Origin: Cytophagaceae bacterium
GTDB taxonomy: Bacteria; Bacteroidota; Bacteroidia; Cytophagales; Cytophagaceae
Assembly: GCA_021151805.1 (NCBI GenBank)
Contig: JAGKWN010000171.1
Coordinates: 1-5,783 of the forward strand
Direction of reading: 5' to 3'
Length of the DNA: 5,783 nt
The translations under genes and the position numbers were made by a program. The notes under the pieces are model-generated. The model was not told the origin of the DNA and did not search any database. It was given only the letters and a program-made list of their open reading frames with translations. This document shows, in pieces, positions 1 through 5,783 of this stretch; position 1 is the first letter of the stretch; every line of letters starts with the position of its first letter.

Positions 1-15
1 ATAAATAGTATTCAT
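1..15 (-). CDS. Possible start of a downstream gene, cut by the window edge
   Basis: An ATG at 15-13 opens a frame reading MNTIY before the window ends. It lies 31 bp after the treZ stop on the same strand. The preceding bases are strongly A-rich, as is common before Bacteroidota start codons, and a Shine-Dalgarno-like AAGGAGG lies 24 bases upstream. Five codons cannot identify a product. By context, malto-oligosyltrehalose synthase (treY) is the expected partner, because TreZ needs its product and no treY is present in the window. That identity is inference only; the ATG could also be chance. Confidence 0.3.
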
Positions 16-39
16 TGTATTATTATTTATTTTTTTTAA

Positions 40-46
40 CCTCCTT
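40..46 (-). promoter_or_regulatory. Shine-Dalgarno-like AAGGAGG directly after the treZ stop
   Basis: The minus strand reads TAA then AAGGAGGTT, a perfect match to the classical ribosome-binding consensus beginning at the base after the treZ stop codon. The first visible ATG is 24 bases further on, much more than the usual 5-9 base spacing. The three genes seen here show no properly spaced Shine-Dalgarno, so this one stands out. It may help ribosome retention or reinitiation at the next gene, or be a chance purine-rich stretch. Confidence 0.35.
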
Positions 47-1882
47 TTATTTATAACGTCCATATAACAATGCACTTAACGCAGGAATTGTTATTTCATC
101 GCCTGGTTCATGTGTATGGATCAGATCTTCGCATTTTTCGCCATCGTGCAGGGGATCTGTAGAATCAAGTAGTTTGCACCATATAAAGCCATAATCCGGT
201 AATATATGAGAATGGATATTTTCTGATAAATTTAAAAATATGATTATGTGATCAAATGCATGATCATCCTTGCGGTATATGATCAATACATCTTCTGCAA
301 TCAGTTGTGTCCGAATATTATTTTTGTTGAAGTTTTTTAGAATACTATTTTTTTTGCGTAACGATATAAGTTTTTTATACCATTCATGCATTACTCTGTA
401 TTTGCCTTTGCGGCGTTGTTCATGATCAAGTATACAATCACGGAACGTTTCTTCGGCAATTGGATTAGGCATTTCACCTGCAGCGTTTACTTTGCTGAAT
501 TCTTCCTGTCTTACTTTACTGATTGTTTTTGCCTGTTCTTCGTTTGCATAATCCACGAAAAAAAAGAATGGCCGGTCACTTGCATATTCTTCTCCCATAA
601 ATAGCATAGGTATATATGGTGCTAACAACATTGCCGCTGCAGCAAGTTTAAGTCGATCGAAATCCAGCAGACGACTTAATGTTTCACCGCCGATGCGGTT
701 TCCGCATTGATCGTGGTTATTGATAAACGCTACAAACTTTTCTCCGGAAATACCTGCACTGGAGGCTCCGTATCTGCGCTTACGGAATTCAACGTATTCA
801 CCGCTGTGTACAAAGCCGTCGGTATATGCTTTTGCAAGCTGCTCCAGTCGACCAAAGTCCTTATACCGGATGTTGTCTTTAGGGTTCAGTAATACATATA
901 TAGAATGATGAAAATCATCTAGCCATTGTGCATCAAATCCATAACCGCCATACTCCGGATGCCTCAAAATACGTGGGCTGTTCAGATCACTCTCTGCAAT
1001 CATATATAAGTGTCTGCCAAGATCCTGCTGTAACGCTTGTATCTTTTGATGCATCAGTTGCCATACAGATACGGCTCCATTGTCGAATATCGTATGCATC
1101 GCATCAAGTCTGAGTGCATCAATATGATAATGCGTAAACCAATGCAACGGATTGTCTGAGAAATAATCACGGACACCGTCAGACCATTCTCCGTCAAGGT
1201 TTATAGCATCGCCCCATGGGCAATGATACCTGTCTGTAAAATAAGGTCCGTATTCGGAAAAGAAATCACCGCCAGGCCCTAAGTGATTATATACAACATC
1301 AAGAATTACTGCAATGCCTTTTTGATGACATGCATCCACAAATTTTTTCAACCCTTCCGGTCCGCCATATGAATGTTGTACGGCATAAGGGAATAAAACG
1401 TCGTAGCCCCAGTTCCGTGTTCCGGGAAACTGTGCTACGGGCATAAGTTCTACAGCATTGATACCTGTTGCAACCAAATTATCTAATAGTGGTATTGCCG
1501 ATTCAAATGTACTGCCGGAACTGAATGTGCCGATATGCAGCTCATAAATGATAAGGTCCTTAAACGCAATTCCTTTCCATGAATGATCGTTCCATTGATA
1601 AGTCTTGTGATCAACAATTTCACTTGGGCCGTTAGTACCTTCCGGTTGAAAATGTGATGCCGGATCAGCTAGATCTTTCTCTCCATCCGGCATGAAATAA
1701 TACTTACTCCCAGGTTCTATCTCTGAAGCTTCCAAAATAAATGTGCCATCCTTTTGCTTTTTCATTTCCAGTTTCTGTTCTTCCGGATGTATAATATGCA
1801 AGACCATACGCTCTCTTAGTGGTGCCCATACAGTAAACCGACAGCGCGATTCACCGGAATAATAATGTATGCCTGTATTCAT
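47..1882 (-). CDS. treZ: Malto-oligosyltrehalose trehalohydrolase (TreZ)
   Basis: Predicted cytoplasmic enzyme that hydrolyses the alpha-1,4 bond next to the terminal trehalose unit of malto-oligosyltrehalose, freeing trehalose; it is the last step of the TreY/TreZ pathway. The 611 residues are normal for the family. An N-terminal CBM48/E-set-like domain (about 1-100, with RFTVWAPLRERMVLHI and ADPAS) precedes a GH13 barrel. Motifs are YELHIGTF (113-120), RNWGYD (156-161), DVVYNHLGPGG (195-205), IDALRLD with nucleophile D260, IAESD with acid/base E297, NNHDQCGNR with D391, and FMGEEYA (428-434). The IDALRLDA and NNHDQ.GNR forms with GEEYA separate it from glycogen branching enzyme and GlgX. 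A C-terminal beta domain ends at LPALSALLYGRYK, as TreZ usually does (IPALSALLYG here). ATG 1882 sits 14 bp after the glucosidase stop with no Shine-Dalgarno, so reinitiation by terminating ribosomes is likely. A run of eight T on the coding strand (complement of 558-565, encoding part of PFFFFVDY) keeps the expected alignment length, so no frameshift is inferred. Confidence 0.96.
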   Translation of the reverse strand: MNTGIHYYSGESRCRFTVWAPLRERMVLHIIHPEEQKLEMKKQKDGTFILEASEIEPGSKYYFMPDGEKDLADPASHFQPEGTNGPSEIVDHKTYQWNDHSWKGIAFKDLIIYELHIGTFSSGSTFESAIPLLDNLVATGINAVELMPVAQFPGTRNWGYDVLFPYAVQHSYGGPEGLKKFVDACHQKGIAVILDVVYNHLGPGGDFFSEYGPYFTDRYHCPWGDAINLDGEWSDGVRDYFSDNPLHWFTHYHIDALRLDAMHTIFDNGAVSVWQLMHQKIQALQQDLGRHLYMIAESDLNSPRILRHPEYGGYGFDAQWLDDFHHSIYVLLNPKDNIRYKDFGRLEQLAKAYTDGFVHSGEYVEFRKRRYGASSAGISGEKFVAFINNHDQCGNRIGGETLSRLLDFDRLKLAAAAMLLAPYIPMLFMGEEYASDRPFFFFVDYANEEQAKTISKVRQEEFSKVNAAGEMPNPIAEETFRDCILDHEQRRKGKYRVMHEWYKKLISLRKKNSILKNFNKNNIRTQLIAEDVLIIYRKDDHAFDHIIIFLNLSENIHSHILPDYGFIWCKLLDSTDPLHDGEKCEDLIHTHEPGDEITIPALSALLYGRYK

Positions 1883-1896
1883 AGCGATAAAAATTA

Positions 1897-3501
1897 TTAG
1901 TTTTCTAAACGTATAATAACACCTTCATCTCCATAAAGTGGTATGGAATAATGCATGGCTTGGCCAACCAAATCAGGTGAAGAAGATAATACGATTGTGC
2001 CGTTATAAATTTCGTGCGGAGATTTAAAATAGCATGGCTTATGCGTGAAGTTCAGAATAATCAGAAACCGGTCATGTCCGTCTGCTTGGCGGATATAGGC
2101 AATCATCTGCTGATCTGTATAGATAGGAATATAGTGGCCGTATAACAAGGAAGCTTCTGACTGACGTAATGTAATCAGTTCTTTGTATAAACTCAGCATC
2201 GAAGTCTTGTCTATCCGTTCGGATTCAACATTGTGACTTCTGTAATTCCTGTGCAATCTCAACCACGGTTTTGCGGTAGTGAAGCCGCTATTAGTTGAGT
2301 TGTCCCATTGCATAGGCGTTCGGGCAGGATCACGACTCAGATTTTTATCCGGCATGTTTAATCCCTGCGGATCCAGTACTTCTTCAAAGGGGATAGGCAC
2401 ATCACGCATACCAAGTTCTTCGCCATAATAAATAGTAGGAGTACCGCGAAGTGTGAGCAGCAACATGGCTGCTATACGGGCCTGGTCTTTCCCGATACGG
2501 CTTGCAATACGAACCTGATCGTGATTGCCAAGCACCCAGTTGGGCCAGCCTTCAGCTGGTAATGAACCTTCATATTCTGTAATGGCGAAGGCGATTTTGC
2601 GCGCATCCCATTGCAGCATTAATAATTGAAAATTGAAAGGTAAGTGCGCTCCTTTGTTGTCTGATGTGCCATAATACGATATCAGTTTATTAATGGGTAG
2701 ATATATTTCTCCAATCATCATTCGCTCGGAGTATGTATCCATCAGCTGACGCATTTTATTTACAATGCCATGCACTTCAGGCTGGTCGGTCGAATAAACT
2801 TCAAAAACCATGTTGCAGGTAGGCATATGACTTTGGTAGTCTGGGTTCACAGGATTGTCACGGAATTGTTCATCTTTGATCATGTGCCACATAACATCAA
2901 TACGGAAACCATCTACGCCTTTGTTAAGCCAGAAGCGCATCATGTTTAGCATAGCTTCCTGTACTTCCGGATTACGCCAATTCAGGTCTGGCTGTTCTTT
3001 CAAAAAGGCATGGTAATAATATTGTTCTGTCTGTTGATCCCATTCCCAGGCCGGACCGCCAAAAGCCGCCATCCAGTTGTTTGGTAAGCTTCCTCCTTCA
3101 CGCGCGTCTTTCCAGATATACCAATTCCGTTTGGGGTTGTCACGCGATGAACGTGATTCAATGAACCACGGATGGCGATCAGATGTATGATTAGGAACCA
3201 GATCCAGAATAAGTTTCATTCCTCTGTTATGAATTTCTTTAATAAGTGCATCGAAATCATTCATGTTTCCGAACACAGGTGCAATGTCTTCATAATCTGA
3301 AATGTCATACCCAAAGTCAGCCATAGGTGATGGGTATATAGGCGATATCCAGATGATTTTAATACCCAGTTCCTGCAGGTAATCCAGACGGCTTATAATG
3401 CCCGGCAGGTCACCGACTCCGTCCTGGTTGCTATCCTGAAAAGAACGGGGGTAGATCTGATAAATAATTTCTTTCTGCCACCAGAGGTATTTTTCTTCCA
3501 T
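1897..3501 (-). CDS. GH13 alpha-glucosidase / oligo-1,6-glucosidase-type enzyme
   Basis: Predicted cytoplasmic exo-acting glucosidase that removes glucose from non-reducing ends of short alpha-glucans; exact linkage preference is uncertain. The 534 residues fit the family. The N-terminus WWQKEIIYQIYPRSF is followed by a calcium-loop-like DSNQDGVGD (23-31), region I DLVPNH (100-105), QPDLNW (170-175), GFRID with nucleophile D202, GE with acid/base E265, GNHD with D328, and RDPARTPMQWD (390-400) typical of alpha-glucosidases. The barrel covers about 10-450 and a C-terminal beta domain follows. The stretch after the nucleophile (VMWHMIKD, then FRDNP) recalls the GH13_23/GH13_30 alpha-glucosidase groups. 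Val203 follows the nucleophile, a residue often linked with alpha-1,6 specificity. Trehalose synthase, sucrose isomerase and trehalose-6-phosphate hydrolase are less likely because their hallmarks are not seen. It lies 28 bp after glgX and 14 bp before treZ, so it probably processes short oligosaccharides made by the debrancher. ATG 3501 follows an A-rich stretch without a Shine-Dalgarno. Confidence 0.93.
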   Translation of the reverse strand: MEEKYLWWQKEIIYQIYPRSFQDSNQDGVGDLPGIISRLDYLQELGIKIIWISPIYPSPMADFGYDISDYEDIAPVFGNMNDFDALIKEIHNRGMKLILDLVPNHTSDRHPWFIESRSSRDNPKRNWYIWKDAREGGSLPNNWMAAFGGPAWEWDQQTEQYYYHAFLKEQPDLNWRNPEVQEAMLNMMRFWLNKGVDGFRIDVMWHMIKDEQFRDNPVNPDYQSHMPTCNMVFEVYSTDQPEVHGIVNKMRQLMDTYSERMMIGEIYLPINKLISYYGTSDNKGAHLPFNFQLLMLQWDARKIAFAITEYEGSLPAEGWPNWVLGNHDQVRIASRIGKDQARIAAMLLLTLRGTPTIYYGEELGMRDVPIPFEEVLDPQGLNMPDKNLSRDPARTPMQWDNSTNSGFTTAKPWLRLHRNYRSHNVESERIDKTSMLSLYKELITLRQSEASLLYGHYIPIYTDQQMIAYIRQADGHDRFLIILNFTHKPCYFKSPHEIYNGTIVLSSSPDLVGQAMHYSIPLYGDEGVIIRLEN

Positions 3502-3529
3502 TTGTTTTTAGCTTAGTGTGTATAGAATA

Positions 3530-5710
3530 TTATGCACTTTCATAATTCAAAGTCGCAACGTGTGCCGGTCCGTTATTGTTTTGTATGTTATCATGTTTGA
3601 GCACTACCACTGCGTAGCCTTCTACATGCAGCATGTCGTTGGGTTTATATTGTTCTTTGTTTTCGTTTGCTACGTTGTTTGACGTATCCAGCACCTTTGT
3701 CCAGTCAGACGCAAAGCTGTCGTCTGGCAGTTTAAAGTCAATTGCTTCAGTAGATGCATTGAATATAACATAAAAGGTTCCGTCTACTAATTTTTCTCCC
3801 GTAGGACTTACAAGCTGAATGGATTTTCCATTCATATAAATCGCCAGTGATTTCGCATAATGTTCATTCCAATGTTCATCAGCCATTTCATTTCCGTCAG
3901 CAAGGAACCATGCGATATCTGCGACTCCCAGGCCTTTAATTGGTTTTCCCTGAAACCAATGTTTGCGTGAAAAAGTAGGGTGTTCTTTACGCAACCGGAT
4001 CAGATTCTTTGTAAATGAAGCCAGCTCCTGATCACCATTTTGCCAGTCAATCCATGAGAGTTCATTGTCCTGACAATAGGCATTATTATTGCCATGCTGT
4101 GTGCGGCCCATTTCGTCGCCAGCCTGTAGCATAGGTACGCCCTGTGAAAGAAATACTGACGCCAGTAAATTCCGTTGCTGTCGTTTACGCAGCTGGATAA
4201 TGGATTGGTCATCCGTAGGTCCTTCCGCGCCACAGTTCCATGATATATTTTGATCCAGTCCATCACGGTTTTCTTCTCCGTTCGCCTGATTATGTTTTTC
4301 ATTATAGGAAACCAGGTCATAAAGTGTAAAGCCATCATGTGCAGTTACAAAATTAATGCTGGCTGTAGGTGTTCTGTAATCATTCAGATAAAGATCCGGA
4401 CTTCCGGTATATCGCAACCCGAATTCTGCAAGTGTACTCTCTTCACCTTTCCAGAACCTGCGCATATGATCCCGGAACATTCCGTTCCATTCAGCCCAGC
4501 CAGGCGGGAATTTACCGACCTGGTAACCATTGTCTCCTACATCCCATGGTTCAGCTATGAGTTTTACCTGCGAGATTACCGGATCCTGGAAGATAATATC
4601 GAAGAAGGCGCTTAGTTTATTTACTTCCTTTAATTCCCGGGCAAGTGTAGCCGCGAGATCAAAACGAAACCCGTCTATCTGCATATCAATGATCCAATAA
4701 CGCAAGCTATCCATGATCAGGCGCAAGGCATTCGGCAAATTCGCATTCAAGGTATTACCAGTACCCGTGTAATCAACATAATACCTTTTGTTTTCATCGC
4801 TCAACCGGTAATACGAAGCATTATCTATGCCTCTGAAGGAAAGTGTCGGTCCTAATTGATTTCCTTCGGCAGTATGGTTGTATACAACGTCAAGAATTAC
4901 TTCAATGCCGGCTTTGTGCAGCTCACGCACCATTGTTTTAAATTCAATAACCTGTTCGCCTTGTATACCGCTGCTGCAGTAGCGAGAGTCTGGTGCGAAG
5001 AATCCGATCGTATTATATCCCCAGTAATTTACAAGCCCTTTATCCGCAAGGTATTTATCATCTATGAAATGATGTACAGGCATCAGTTCAAGCGCTGTAA
5101 TGCCAAGTTCTTTTAAATACTTAATTGTTGCCGGGTGTGCAATTGCTGAATAAGTGCCGCGAATATTTTCAGGAATTTCGGGATGCAGTTTTGTGAATCC
5201 TTTTACATGCGCTTCATAAATAATAGACTCGTGATAAGGAATCTGAGGTTTTTCAACGCCTTGCCAATCAAATTGTGGATCTATCACAACAGATTTAGGT
5301 GTAAATGGTGCGCTATCTGTATGACTGAAACTTAGATCCTGTGTTTCATTTCCCATCTCGTAACCAAATAAAGCATCATTCCAGATGAATGTACCGCTGA
5401 TTGCTTTCGCATATGGGTCAAGCAATAATTTGTTCGAGTTAAATCGAAATCCGTTTTCCGGTTCGTACGGTCCATACACTCTGTATCCGTAAAGCTGACC
5501 AGGTTTTGTGTCAGGCAAGTAAATATGCCAGATCTGGTGTGTCCGTTCGAATAGTTTAATTTTTAAAGTCTCAACATCATCTTCAATAGAGTTAAATAAA
5601 CATAACTCAACAGCAGTAGCATTTTCAGCATATAGGGAAAAATTCACTCCTTTGCCGTCCCATGTAGCTCCTAATGGCAGAGGGCTTCCCGGGTATATGG
5701 TAATATTCAT
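3530..5710 (-). CDS. glgX: Glycogen debranching enzyme, GlgX/TreX type (GH13_11-like, isoamylase-type)
   Basis: Predicted cytoplasmic enzyme that hydrolyses alpha-1,6 branch linkages of glycogen or limit dextrin, releasing linear malto-oligosaccharides. The 726-residue protein has an N-terminal CBM48-like domain (about 7-105, opening PGSPLPLGATWDGKGVNFSL), a GH13 barrel (about 150-560) and a C-terminal beta domain. Visible motifs are WGYN (230-233), region I DVVYNH (274-279), GFRFD with nucleophile D351, IAEPWD with acid/base E387, TAHDG with D459, and GNNNAYCQDN (540-549). The 36- and 72-residue spacings between the catalytic residues match those I remember for Sulfolobus TreX. Length is closer to TreX (about 718) than to E. 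coli GlgX (about 657). I chose ATG 5710 because the homologous N-terminus begins there; the longer reading frame from 5752 opens with TTG and adds 14 Lys-rich residues unlike the family. First gene of the apparent operon. The trehalose gene downstream favours a TreX-like role, but glgX is the safer symbol. Confidence 0.95.
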   Translation of the reverse strand: MNITIYPGSPLPLGATWDGKGVNFSLYAENATAVELCLFNSIEDDVETLKIKLFERTHQIWHIYLPDTKPGQLYGYRVYGPYEPENGFRFNSNKLLLDPYAKAISGTFIWNDALFGYEMGNETQDLSFSHTDSAPFTPKSVVIDPQFDWQGVEKPQIPYHESIIYEAHVKGFTKLHPEIPENIRGTYSAIAHPATIKYLKELGITALELMPVHHFIDDKYLADKGLVNYWGYNTIGFFAPDSRYCSSGIQGEQVIEFKTMVRELHKAGIEVILDVVYNHTAEGNQLGPTLSFRGIDNASYYRLSDENKRYYVDYTGTGNTLNANLPNALRLIMDSLRYWIIDMQIDGFRFDLAATLARELKEVNKLSAFFDIIFQDPVISQVKLIAEPWDVGDNGYQVGKFPPGWAEWNGMFRDHMRRFWKGEESTLAEFGLRYTGSPDLYLNDYRTPTASINFVTAHDGFTLYDLVSYNEKHNQANGEENRDGLDQNISWNCGAEGPTDDQSIIQLRKRQQRNLLASVFLSQGVPMLQAGDEMGRTQHGNNNAYCQDNELSWIDWQNGDQELASFTKNLIRLRKEHPTFSRKHWFQGKPIKGLGVADIAWFLADGNEMADEHWNEHYAKSLAIYMNGKSIQLVSPTGEKLVDGTFYVIFNASTEAIDFKLPDDSFASDWTKVLDTSNNVANENKEQYKPNDMLHVEGYAVVVLKHDNIQNNNGPAHVATLNYESA

Positions 5711-5783
5711 AATTTTTTTAGTGTAATTTTTCTCCAAAATATATCTTATCAATAAAAAAAAATTACATGTTTTAATATATGTG
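5711..5783. other. AT-rich leader upstream of glgX, cut by the window edge
   Basis: These 73 bases are very AT-rich and hold no reading frame I can support. On the minus strand a GGAGA (complement of 5731-5735) lies 20 bases before ATG 5710, too far to act as a standard Shine-Dalgarno; the bases just before the ATG are A-rich (ACTAAAAAAATT). No operator palindrome or riboswitch-like fold was recognised. Confidence 0.5.
5735..5743 (-). promoter_or_regulatory. Weak Bacteroidota-type -7 promoter element upstream of glgX
   Basis: The minus strand reads TATATTTTG, close to the Bacteroidota -7 consensus TAnnTTTG with one extra T before the G. A T-rich tract (complement of 5754-5762, nine T) lies upstream, but no clear TTTG is found at the expected -33 spacing. 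If used, transcription would begin about 20 bases before ATG 5710, which would exclude the alternative TTG start at 5752. In an AT-rich leader such a match can arise by chance, and the true promoter may lie beyond the window. Confidence 0.22.

Noticed and set aside
1..46. Rho-independent terminator after treZ
   Set aside because: The sequence is A-rich on the transcribed strand, but no GC-rich stem precedes a T tract, so no hairpin can be drawn.
386..604. Hydrophobic plus-strand frame of 72 codons opposite treZ that could resemble a small membrane protein
   Set aside because: Its Phe-rich character is what antisense reading of Lys/Glu-rich codons gives. It is fully inside treZ, with no promoter or ribosome-binding evidence.
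1897..3501. Trehalose synthase (TreS) or trehalose-6-phosphate hydrolase (TreC) as the identity of the middle gene
   Set aside because: The trehalose context makes these tempting, but the RTPMQWD block and the segment after the nucleophile fit alpha-glucosidases better, and no TreS- or TreC-specific feature was recognised.
4000..4338. Minus-strand frame of 112 codons inside glgX in another frame
   Set aside because: It overlaps conserved motifs of the true frame (TAHDG to GNNNAYCQDN) and has no family resemblance.
4250..4615. Plus-strand open frame of 121 codons opposite glgX
   Set aside because: It lies wholly antisense to a well-conserved catalytic gene and has no recognisable domain or start signal; its composition looks like a reverse-strand shadow.
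4856..5116. Plus-strand frame of 86 codons opposite glgX
   Set aside because: It is antisense to the conserved region I area of the debranching enzyme, and shows no domain or independent start context.
5711..5752. N-terminal extension of the debranching enzyme to a start at 5752
   Set aside because: The codon at 5752 is TTG, the extra 14 residues have no match to the family, and the extension overlaps the most plausible promoter element. ATG 5710 opens exactly at the conserved N-terminus.

Overview
The window carries three genes of alpha-glucan metabolism, all on the minus strand and closely packed. In transcription order (right to left) they are a glycogen/malto-oligosaccharide debranching enzyme (GlgX/TreX type), a GH13 alpha-glucosidase-type enzyme, and malto-oligosyltrehalose trehalohydrolase (TreZ). 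All three are full length, retain their catalytic residues, and lack a signal peptide or membrane segment, so they should act in the cytoplasm.

Layout. Bases 5711-5783 are an AT-rich leader that may hold the promoter. The debranching enzyme runs from 5710 to 3530. A 28-bp gap leads to the alpha-glucosidase (3501-1897), and a 14-bp gap leads to treZ (1882-47). The last 46 bases contain a perfect Shine-Dalgarno-like AAGGAGG right after the treZ stop, an A-rich stretch, and an ATG at 15-13 that may begin a fourth gene leaving the window. I see no hairpin terminator between genes or after treZ, so one transcript is likely.

How the genes fit together. A TreX-like debrancher would cut alpha-1,6 branches of glycogen to give linear malto-oligosaccharides. 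TreY (not in the window; the natural candidate for the next gene) would convert the reducing end to a trehalosyl unit, and TreZ would release trehalose. The glucosidase in the middle would trim the short oligosaccharides left over. This is the TreX/TreY/TreZ route from glycogen to trehalose, with an extra glucosidase inserted.

Organism. The moderately AT-rich DNA, A/T-rich start regions mostly without a well-placed Shine-Dalgarno, and a weak TAnnTTTG-like promoter element suggest a member of the Bacteroidota, possibly of the Cytophaga group. This is an inference from style, not from a marker gene. The content looks like known enzyme families in an informative arrangement. I see no mobile element, CRISPR array, tRNA or rRNA, and no evidence of a wholly new system.
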